This document shows, one piece after another, positions 33,837-40,196 of a stretch of 52,087 bases of DNA. The translations under genes were made by a program, and so were the position numbers. Within the stretch, counting starts at the first letter, position 1, and the number at the start of each line of letters is the position of its first letter. Source of the DNA: Bacillota bacterium (GTDB taxonomy: Bacteria; Bacillota; Clostridia; Acetivibrionales; DUMC01); assembly GCA_013314855.1 (NCBI GenBank), contig JABUEW010000001.1:88377-140463 (forward strand), in the 5' to 3' direction. The notes beneath the pieces are model-generated. The model was not told the DNA's origin and ran no database searches. It saw only the letters and a program-made list of their open reading frames with translations.

Positions 33837-34386
33837 TTAATACACCCCCAAATATCTCCAATATTCCTTCATTAATATACTCTTTAATCCACATAAGAAT
33901 CTCAACATCATCAACCGGAATTTCCCCTAATTGTGCCTTAACTTCCGAAAGCTTAAATACAAATCTTTCTTTTGTATTACTTAACTCAAGCTCAAAGTCC
34001 AATTCAGGATTTGCAGCTATCAAATTCATCATCGTTTCGGATACATCTCCCAGAGGCAGCCTGTCTATATGCGATATCTTAAATGTTGCTGTTACACAAG
34101 TACCTCTACCCTTTTCCGATTCTATAATCAGCCCGCCCCCGGCCCTTCCGGTAGATGCTTCTAACAGAGGAATTCCCAGACCCACTTTCCTGTTCGTCCT
34201 AGTTGTCACAAAGGGATTTATTACTTCTTTCACCAGTGGTTCTTCCATTCCATGACCATTATCTTTAATCACGACCTTCATATGGTCTTTTTCTATATCG
34301 GCAAGTATTTCAATAACTATTCTTGTAGCCTTTGCCCTAATTGAGTTTTGTACTATATCCATCAAGTGCAATGACAAATCCCTCAT
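33820..34386 (-). CDS. HATPase_c-domain protein of the hydrogenase operon
   Basis: A 188-residue protein with a histidine-kinase/anti-sigma type ATP-binding fold but no phosphoacceptor His domain. The N box reads LMDIVQNSIRAKAT (~8-21), the G1 box VVIKDNGHGMEEP (~38-50) and the G2-type segment RKVGLGIPLLEAS (~66-78). The last ~75 residues are an unassigned tail. In clostridia such a protein commonly sits between hydC and hydB; a regulatory or assembly role is possible but unproven. It lies 13 bases after hydC and overlaps the next gene. Confidence 0.88.
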   Translation of the reverse strand: MRDLSLHLMDIVQNSIRAKATRIVIEILADIEKDHMKVVIKDNGHGMEEPLVKEVINPFVTTRTNRKVGLGIPLLEASTGRAGGGLIIESEKGRGTCVTATFKISHIDRLPLGDVSETMMNLIAANPELDFELELSNTKERFVFKLSEVKAQLGEIPVDDVEILMWIKEYINEGILEIFGGVLSEIHN

Positions 34387-34399
34387 TTATGCCAACCTT

Positions 34400-34906
34400 C
34401 TATGCAGGTATTTCCATTTGTTTGTATTTTTCAATAATTCTCTCTATATCTTCGGGTTTTAATCTGCCGTAAACCTCACCATTAATCATAATAACAGGAG
34501 CCAATCCGCAAGCACCGACACACCTGCAGGCTTCTAATGAAAACAGTCCGTCTTCAGTGCAATCCCCTACATGTATGCCCAATTTTTCCTGAAGCTTTTC
34601 AAGTATTAAATTTGCTCCTTTTACATAACATGCAGTTCCCATACATACCTGAATATTATATTTGCCCTTGGGTTTGAGAGAAAACTGCGTATAGAAGGTT
34701 ATTACCCCATATATTTCAGAAAGAGGTACACCCAAACCTTCAGATATTTTCTTCTGTACGCTCAACGGTAAATACCCGTATACTTCCTGTGTCTCATGAA
34801 GTACAGGAATTAGAGCACCTTTTTGGTCTTTATGCTTTTGTATAATTTCCAGCAATTTCTGCTCCCTTTCATCAACACATCCGCCGCAGCATTTGCCTCC
34901 GTCCAT
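34400..34906 (-). CDS. hydC: Hydrogenase subunit HydC (NuoE-like)
   Basis: A 168-residue [2Fe-2S] subunit related to the 24-kDa subunit of complex I. The helical N-terminal half includes LIPVLHETQEVYGYLP (~32-47). The thioredoxin-like half carries the cluster ligands C88, C93 (CMGTAC) and C129, C133 (CRCVGAC). An extra N-terminal CCGGC (residues 6-10) is notable. It passes electrons between HydB and HydA in the cytoplasmic trimer. TAGGAGG precedes the ATG. It is the first gene of the hyd operon, with a ~135-base leader, a consensus promoter and a Rex-type operator upstream. Confidence 0.95.
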   Translation of the reverse strand: MDGGKCCGGCVDEREQKLLEIIQKHKDQKGALIPVLHETQEVYGYLPLSVQKKISEGLGVPLSEIYGVITFYTQFSLKPKGKYNIQVCMGTACYVKGANLILEKLQEKLGIHVGDCTEDGLFSLEACRCVGACGLAPVIMINGEVYGRLKPEDIERIIEKYKQMEIPA

Positions 34907-34956
34907 AATTAATACCTCCTAATTAATTTTAACCGCTTTGTTGTTTTATTTACCTA

Positions 34957-34976
34957 TTGTTTACAAGAGTAAACAA
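34957..34976. promoter_or_regulatory. 20-bp palindrome in the hyd leader
   Basis: TTGTTTAC-AAGA-GTAAACAA is a perfect 8+4+8 inverted repeat, about 50 bases before hydC. It resembles but does not match the Rex consensus (two bases longer). Confidence 0.55.
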
Positions 34977-34987
34977 CTGTAATATTA

Positions 34988-35012
34988 AAACAGTGTCATA
35001 TACACACTGTTT
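34988..35012. promoter_or_regulatory. 25-bp palindrome in the hyd leader
   Basis: AAACAGTGT-CATATAC-ACACTGTTT is a perfect 9-bp inverted repeat with a 7-base centre. It may be a second operator or a leader hairpin. Confidence 0.55.
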
Positions 35013-35016
35013 ATGT

Positions 35017-35034
35017 ATGTTAAGTATTTAACAA
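35017..35034. promoter_or_regulatory. Rex-type operator for the hydABC operon
   Basis: ATGTTAAGTATTTAACAA matches the Clostridia Rex consensus TTGTTAANNNNTTAACAA at 17 of 18 counted positions (first base A). It lies just downstream of the predicted transcription start, a roadblock position. Confidence 0.8.
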
Positions 35035-35045
35035 ACTATGTCTCA

Positions 35046-35074
35046 ATTATATCAGATTTTTGTTTAATATTCAA
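35046..35074 (-). promoter_or_regulatory. SigmaA-type promoter of the hydABC operon
   Basis: Minus strand: -35 TTGAAT (35069-35074), 17-base spacer, -10 TATAAT (35046-35051). Predicted start is near 35039. Confidence 0.85.
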
Positions 35075-35189
35075 TAAGTTTTAAAAATTTTTGTATACTT
35101 GCATATGCTAAAAAGCAAATAATTTAAGGTTTTCCCAAAGGGCATCAAGTTTTTTGTATACACAAATAAAGCCTTGGAAACGTTTAAAG

Positions 35190-35906
35190 TTACTTATTAT
35201 ACTTAAGCCTGTTTATTAAGCATATGATATCCTTTTTGTCAAGTTCAATAAAAGTTTCCCGCTCAAGAATATCTCCCAGGTTATGAGCATCCGATGATTT
35301 TATAACTCTGAATTTTTTCAGTTGAGGATTTGTTTCGAGATATTTATCAAGATCACACACCCGTGACACTTCTAGGCAATTTATGCTTATTTCATTCGGA
35401 ACCATACCAAGATTTGATATTATGCTGTACGAATCCCTATCTATATGGGCGGGTATCATAGCCCCATTTAATTTTTCAATTATATGAAAAGCTTCTTCCA
35501 GGCCTATATCGGCTGCTATTAGAAGCATTCTTTTTAATTTTTTTCTAATGTTGTCATTTTCGTCCACGATTATTTGTTCACCAAATATATCCTCCCTGTT
35601 TTCCAAAGGAGGCATAGCCTTGTAAACCACATCCTGCATTTTCATAGCTTTTTCAATATCAGGGAAAAGGCATACTACATGTACCTCTTCTCTAGTCTCA
35701 AGCTCCATTCCAGGTACTGCCAAAATCCCTGCTTTTTCTGCGCACTTCAACACAGCTTCTGCATTCTCTACCGAATTATGGTCTGTAACAGCAATAATAT
35801 CCAGACCTTTAATAACAGCCATCTTTACAATATTATTAGGGGTCATATCATTCTCTGCACATGGCGAAAGAGAGGAATGAATATGCAAATCAATGTAATA
35901 TTTCAT
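35190..35906 (-). CDS. PHP-domain phosphoesterase of the hydrogenase sensor module
   Basis: A 238-residue PHP protein. Metal motifs are YIDLHIHSSLSPCAEND, AVTDHNSVENA, PGMELETREEVHVV, MIPAHIDRDSYS and VIKSSDAHNLGDI, a complete trinuclear set. Its length fits TrpH/YciV-like nucleotide or 3'-5' phosphoesterases. The ATG at 35906 overlaps the stop of the DRTGG gene by 17 bases and has GGAGGG just 4 bases before it. ATG at 35927 is the alternative. As the last gene of the sensor operon it could degrade a nucleotide signal or phosphorylated product made by the other members; that is inference. Confidence 0.85.
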   Translation of the reverse strand: MKYYIDLHIHSSLSPCAENDMTPNNIVKMAVIKGLDIIAVTDHNSVENAEAVLKCAEKAGILAVPGMELETREEVHVVCLFPDIEKAMKMQDVVYKAMPPLENREDIFGEQIIVDENDNIRKKLKRMLLIAADIGLEEAFHIIEKLNGAMIPAHIDRDSYSIISNLGMVPNEISINCLEVSRVCDLDKYLETNPQLKKFRVIKSSDAHNLGDILERETFIELDKKDIICLINRLKYNK

Positions 35907-36228
35907 GAGCCCTCCAGCAAATTTCATATGCGCTCATTTCTGAACTTAATACAACAATGTTTTCTTCCGAGGCTTTTTTTATAGTTGCCTCTTCTACTTT
36001 TATCCCTTCCGGTACAATTATGCATGGAATTTCCAACAATACTGCCACCGCAACTGTATTCAAGTGGGTCTGTACCGTTATCCAGGCATCTCCCTTATTT
36101 GCATGGGACATAACCCAGCTCAAAAGGTCGCACACATATACGCCGGTTATTTCTCTTTCTAATCCTTTATCTCCAGTTAACACCCTCATATTTAATTCTC
36201 TGGCAAATTTTTCAACATTCACAAACAC
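35890..36228 (-). CDS. DRTGG-domain protein (second copy)
   Basis: A 112-residue single-domain protein of the DRTGG type, a small regulatory fold found with CBS domains and phosphotransacetylases. Recognisable parts are LNMRVLTGDKGLEREITGVYVCDLLSWVM (core TGVYVCDLLSWV), AWITVQTHLNTVAVAVLLEIPCIIVPEG and the final IVVLSSEMSAYEICWRAHEIL. It is a paralogue of the protein at 38176. Start may be GTG 36228 or GTG 36222; GAGG spacing favours the latter. It sits between the HydS-like gene and the PHP gene. Ligand-binding function is presumed from the family. Confidence 0.82.
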   Translation of the reverse strand: MFVNVEKFARELNMRVLTGDKGLEREITGVYVCDLLSWVMSHANKGDAWITVQTHLNTVAVAVLLEIPCIIVPEGIKVEEATIKKASEENIVVLSSEMSAYEICWRAHEILH

Positions 36229-36312
36229 AACACCTCGAACTTAACAACCACTGCACTAAAGTACAGGGGTTATGTCATTTTAATGGCAGATAATTTTAAA
36301 AGCTCTGGAAGC

Positions 36313-37740
36313 TTATTTTAACTTTGAACTTTTATTGCCATCCTTGTCCAATACAGGAGGCATTTTTGCCTCAAGTTCTGCCATCTGTACTGCTAGACTC
36401 CTTACTCTTTCTCTTAGTTTAAATATGCAGTCGGTCTCATTTGCATTGCCTCGTACAATATCTTCCGCCAATGCCCTGCAGCTCGGTGCTCCACATGCAC
36501 CGCAGTCTAAGCCGGGGAGCTCATCGTTTAACTTTTCAAGGGTTTCCAGTTTCTTAATAGCCCTAGTCAAATCTTCATCCAGCTTCATGATAGGCCTGTG
36601 TTCAATGTCTCCTGTCCATAAAAAGTTTTCAAATTTATCTTCAACAATACCGGAATCAACATCAGTAACAGCTGTACCGGCAGTAGCATAAGTCCCAGTA
36701 TCGGCAACAGCAGCAACAACAGCAACATCAGTATCACTGGTAATACCAGTATTAACAAGCATCTTTTCCGCTTCTTCCATATGTTTTTTTAACCTTCTCC
36801 TTGACAAATAGGCATTTTCTACAGTTAAGGGACCTCCCAAACATCCTCCTGTACATGCCAGTGCTTCTACAAAATCTATGTCTTCCAGCCTTTCATTCTC
36901 AATTTCCTCAAAAATTCTTATCACATTGTGGATACCATCAACTGCAAGGTAATTTTCTATTCCTAAAGCAGAGCTTTCCCCTCCGGAGCTGGCCCAGCGT
37001 ATACCCTCCATCCCTGCTTGTTCAAGGGTTTCATAAACTTTTCCATCTTTCATGGCATCAAGTAACTTAAGGTAAATATCCTTCATGGATATTGCCCCAT
37101 CCACCAACGACTTGTCCGTTTCATAGGGGGCTTTCACACTTGTAACCTTTGCAGCACAAGGAGTAATAAAAAAAACACCCACATCCCCTTCTTTGAAGCC
37201 ATATTGTTTTTGGGCCTTGGCCTTTGCCATTCGTGCAGCTACTTCCATAGGAGATGCAATTCTCAAAATGTTATCAATAAGGTTTGGGAACCTTACCTGG
37301 ATTAATCTTACAACAGCAGGGCAGGCAGATGAAATAATAGGTTTTTTATAATTACCTTTTTTTATAAACTTTTTTGTTGCCTCAGTTACAAATTCTGCAG
37401 CTTTTGCTACTTCATAAACGTCATCAAAACCTATAAGCTTTAAAGCAGATAATATCCTTTTTCTTGAATATGTTAAATTAAACTGCCCGTAAAGAGCTGG
37501 GGCAGGCAAGGCTATCTTATATTTAAAGTTTTTAAGTATTTCCATGGAGTCTGTTATGGCTTTTTTGGCATGGTAGGGGCAAACCCTTATACATTCACCA
37601 CAATCTATGCATCTTTCTTTTATTATGCGAGCTTTGCTCTTTCTAACCCTTATAGCTTCTGTGGGACATCTTTTTATACAATTAGTACATCCTCTGCAGG
37701 TTTCTTCGTCCAGCGTTACAGAATGAAAGTAATTCTGCAT
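36313..37740 (-). CDS. HydS-like putative sensory [FeFe] hydrogenase
   Basis: A 475-residue protein. Two [4Fe-4S] motifs (CRGCTNCIKRC, CIDCGECIRVC, ~15-54) lead into an H-cluster domain, and a RnfB-type Fe-S segment (DCGACGAPSCRALAED ... C437) closes the protein. H-domain motifs are SSACPAVVRL (137-146), ITPCAAKVT (192-200) and EALACTGGCLGG (292-303). The four cubane cysteines C140, C195, C296 and C300 are present, but the proton-relay Cys is Ala139, as in Thermotoga maritima HydS. Sensing rather than turnover is therefore likely. A Thr/Ala/Val/Asp-rich insert (~334-365) links the H domain to the C-terminal Fe-S domain. GGTGAGG precedes the ATG. Confidence 0.9.
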   Translation of the reverse strand: MQNYFHSVTLDEETCRGCTNCIKRCPTEAIRVRKSKARIIKERCIDCGECIRVCPYHAKKAITDSMEILKNFKYKIALPAPALYGQFNLTYSRKRILSALKLIGFDDVYEVAKAAEFVTEATKKFIKKGNYKKPIISSACPAVVRLIQVRFPNLIDNILRIASPMEVAARMAKAKAQKQYGFKEGDVGVFFITPCAAKVTSVKAPYETDKSLVDGAISMKDIYLKLLDAMKDGKVYETLEQAGMEGIRWASSGGESSALGIENYLAVDGIHNVIRIFEEIENERLEDIDFVEALACTGGCLGGPLTVENAYLSRRRLKKHMEEAEKMLVNTGITSDTDVAVVAAVADTGTYATAGTAVTDVDSGIVEDKFENFLWTGDIEHRPIMKLDEDLTRAIKKLETLEKLNDELPGLDCGACGAPSCRALAEDIVRGNANETDCIFKLRERVRSLAVQMAELEAKMPPVLDKDGNKSSKLK

Positions 37741-37757
37741 TTACCTCACCTTACTAG

Positions 37758-38195
37758 TTAATTTATATGTATTTCAATAGTAACAGTAGTACCCTTTCCT
37801 AATTCAGTATCTATCTGAAGCTTGTCTGAATACTTTTTCATATTGGGAAGTCCCATGCCTGCTCCAAAACCCATTTCTCTTATTATGTCGGGAGCCGTAG
37901 AATATCCTTCTTGCATTGCAAGCTCTATATCCGGAATTCCAGGTCCCTTATCCCGAACCCTTATAGTGATTTTTTTACTGTCTATTTCTACCTCTGCAAC
38001 ACCTCCATTAGCATGGATAACAGCATTCAATTCTGCCTCATACATTGCAATAGAAGTTCTCTTAATAATATCAGGTCTAATTCCCAGTTGGTTAAGCATC
38101 TTTTTTACATTACTTGAGGCCTCTCCTGCAAGGGTAAAGTTGTCTCCCGGTATATTATAGCAAAGTTTTACAGATTCATTGTCCAATCCATCCAT
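37758..38195 (-). CDS. RsbW/SpoIIAB-like ATP-binding protein
   Basis: A 145-residue HATPase_c protein of the anti-sigma-factor serine kinase type. The N box reads SIAMYEAELNAVIHANGG (~48-65), the G1 box RVRDKGPGIPDIE (~77-89), and the G2 segment FGAGMGLPNMKKYSD (~109-123). No His phosphoacceptor domain is present. It overlaps the end of the first DRTGG gene by 20 bases and precedes the HydS-like gene by 17 bases, so all three are translated from one message. It could phosphorylate or bind a partner in response to the HydS-like protein; no sigma or anti-anti-sigma gene is in view. Confidence 0.87.
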   Translation of the reverse strand: MDGLDNESVKLCYNIPGDNFTLAGEASSNVKKMLNQLGIRPDIIKRTSIAMYEAELNAVIHANGGVAEVEIDSKKITIRVRDKGPGIPDIELAMQEGYSTAPDIIREMGFGAGMGLPNMKKYSDKLQIDTELGKGTTVTIEIHIN

Positions 38196-38535
38196 CCCCT
38201 CCGGTAATGCCTTGTGAAAAAAGTTTACCGCAAGCTATAAACATGGGATACTCGGTTGTCAACAAAATTATACTTCTTTCCCTTGCCATACCGATTATAG
38301 AATCTCCCGGCTTTTTACCCCTCACAAATATGATAACTTTTATATCCATCATCTCCGCTGTTCTTATTACCTGGGGGTTGACCAACCCGGTAAGTAATAT
38401 GTCCTTATCACCGGCATAAGCCATAACATCACTCATTAAATCAGAACCGCAGGCAGTTTTTACATCAAGTTCCAGCTCCTGTTCTCCAGTTAGGATTCCC
38501 GCATTAAGTATTTCAATTATTTCTTTTATTCTCAT
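38176..38535 (-). CDS. DRTGG-domain protein (first copy)
   Basis: A 119-residue DRTGG-fold protein: IIEILNAGILTGEQELELDVKTACGSDLMSDVMAY (core TACGSDLMSDVMAY), ILLTGLVNPQVIRTAEMMDIKVIIFVRG, and IILLTTEYPMFIACGKLF. It is the first gene of the sensor operon and a distant paralogue of the protein at 35890. Its promoter overlaps a perfect Rex-type operator. Function is likely ligand binding or protein-protein regulation, by family. The leader between promoter and gene contains AAGGAGACAAC and a GTTAGGTGT before the ATG. Confidence 0.83.
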   Translation of the reverse strand: MRIKEIIEILNAGILTGEQELELDVKTACGSDLMSDVMAYAGDKDILLTGLVNPQVIRTAEMMDIKVIIFVRGKKPGDSIIGMARERSIILLTTEYPMFIACGKLFSQGITGGDGWIGQ

Positions 38536-38600
38536 ACACCTAACCTCTTTTTAGCATTAAGTCAATTTGTTGTCTCCTTCTTTAGTGTAATTATAGTGTA

Positions 38601-38629
38601 ATTATAACACATTGTTAATGAATTAACAA
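38601..38629 (-). promoter_or_regulatory. SigmaA-type promoter of the sensor operon
   Basis: Minus strand: -35 TTGTTA (38624-38629), 17-base spacer, extended -10 TGTTATAAT with TATAAT at 38601-38606. Confidence 0.85.
38612..38629. promoter_or_regulatory. Perfect Rex-type operator for the sensor operon
   Basis: TTGTTAA-TGAA-TTAACAA matches the Clostridia Rex consensus exactly. It covers the -35 and most of the spacer, where bound repressor would exclude RNA polymerase. It also overlaps the xylB stop codon. Confidence 0.88.
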
Positions 38630-40158
38630 GCCTGTAATCTTTTTGTCAATTCTTTGAAATCCTGTTTCAGTGAAGTATACAACTTTTTATATATTCTATA
38701 GTATCCCAAATATATCTCATATAAGGAAGTATCAGCCTTTTGCCTGCTCACTACCCTAATCGCTTCATCACAAGCTTCTTGCACACTGCTGTAAATACCT
38801 GTGCCGACCCCCGCAAGCAAAGCTACTCCAAGGGCTGGTCCTTCGCTGGAATTCACTGTAGTAATATCAGTGCCAAACACATCTGCCTGCATCTGCCTCC
38901 ATAATTTACTTTTTCCTCCCCCACCTGAAGCCCTTATCTCAATAGTGTCAACACCCATTTCTTTTATAATTTCAAGGCAATCTTTAAGGCTGTAGACCAC
39001 TCCTTCCATGATAGCCCTTATTAAGTGAGGTTTTTCATGACTCGCAGACAATCCAAAGAATACACCTTTGGCATCAGGGTCAAGGTGGGGAGTCCTTTCA
39101 CCCATAAGGTACGGCAGGTATATTAAGCCATTACAACCCGGAGAGATTCTTTCCGCCTCTTTATCCATTAAAATGTAAGGGTCTATGCCCATTAATTCTG
39201 CAGTTCTTTTTTCTTCAATACAGAAATTGTCTCTGAACCATTTAAGAGACAGTCCTGCTCCCTGTGTTACACCCATAATATGCCATGTGTTTGGAATGGC
39301 ATGACAAAAAGTATGCACCCGTCCTTCAGGGTCAATACTTACTTTATCGGAGTAGGCAAATACTACACCCGACGTGCCTATAGTAGAAGAAATAACCCCT
39401 GGCCTTACTATACCGTTACCCACAGCACCTGCCGCCTGGTCACCTGCTCCCCCTACCACCGGTGTACCCTCCTTAAGACCTGTCAGGTTTGCTGCTTCTT
39501 TTACAACTGTACCTGTTATTTCCTGCGACTCATACATTTTGCCTAGCATAGATCCATCAATACCCAGCTTTGAAATGACTTCATCACTCCAGCATCTGTT
39601 GGAAATATCCATAAATTGCATACCACTGGCGTCTGTAACTTCTGTAGCAAACTCCCCTGTTAATCTGAAACGTATATAGTCTTTAGGAAGTAAAATTTTC
39701 CTTATTTTTTCAAATATGTGTGGCTCATTGTTTTTTACCCACATTACTTTAGAGGCTGTAAACCCTGTTAATGCAGGGTTTGCAGTTATTTCTATTAACC
39801 TCTCTTTTCCTATTAGTCCCGTTATCTGTTGACATTCGGCTGCACTTCGCTGGTCACACCATATTATGGCTCTCCTCAAAACCTTATAATCCGCATCCAG
39901 AAGTACTGCGCCATGCATCTGTCCGGAAAGGCCAACACCTTTAATATCTGCCGGATTGACACCACTTTTTGTTATCACTTCCTTTATTGAGGTATAAGTT
40001 GCTTTCCACCAGTCTTCCGGATCCTGCTCAGCCCAACCCACATTAGGTTGATACATTGGGTATTCTTTTAATGAACTTGCTATAGTTTGTCCCTTTTCAT
40101 CAAATAAAACCGTCTTTGTACCTGAGGTTCCAATATCAATACCCAGTAAAAATGCCAT
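38623..40158 (-). CDS. xylB: Xylulokinase
   Basis: A 511-residue FGGY-family kinase phosphorylating D-xylulose to xylulose 5-phosphate. Visible features are the N-terminal phosphate motif LLGIDIGTSGTKTVLFD, VGLSGQMHGAVLLD typical of xylulokinase, the catalytic Asp region VVGGAGDQAAGAVGNG (~236-251) and the C-terminal IRASGGGGKSKLWRQMQADVF. Length matches the family (~500). GGGGGTAGAGG precedes the ATG. No xylose isomerase gene lies in the window. The gene's last bases form part of the Rex-type operator of the downstream sensor operon. Confidence 0.95.
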   Translation of the reverse strand: MAFLLGIDIGTSGTKTVLFDEKGQTIASSLKEYPMYQPNVGWAEQDPEDWWKATYTSIKEVITKSGVNPADIKGVGLSGQMHGAVLLDADYKVLRRAIIWCDQRSAAECQQITGLIGKERLIEITANPALTGFTASKVMWVKNNEPHIFEKIRKILLPKDYIRFRLTGEFATEVTDASGMQFMDISNRCWSDEVISKLGIDGSMLGKMYESQEITGTVVKEAANLTGLKEGTPVVGGAGDQAAGAVGNGIVRPGVISSTIGTSGVVFAYSDKVSIDPEGRVHTFCHAIPNTWHIMGVTQGAGLSLKWFRDNFCIEEKRTAELMGIDPYILMDKEAERISPGCNGLIYLPYLMGERTPHLDPDAKGVFFGLSASHEKPHLIRAIMEGVVYSLKDCLEIIKEMGVDTIEIRASGGGGKSKLWRQMQADVFGTDITTVNSSEGPALGVALLAGVGTGIYSSVQEACDEAIRVVSRQKADTSLYEIYLGYYRIYKKLYTSLKQDFKELTKRLQAC

Positions 40159-40196
40159 ACCTCTACCCCCTTTGTTAAATTTATATGCCGTCGGTT

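Noticed and set aside
34957-34976. TTGTTTAC-N4-GTAAACAA as another Rex site
   Set aside because: Half-sites differ and the arrangement is two bases longer than the Rex consensus, so it is listed only as an unassigned palindrome.
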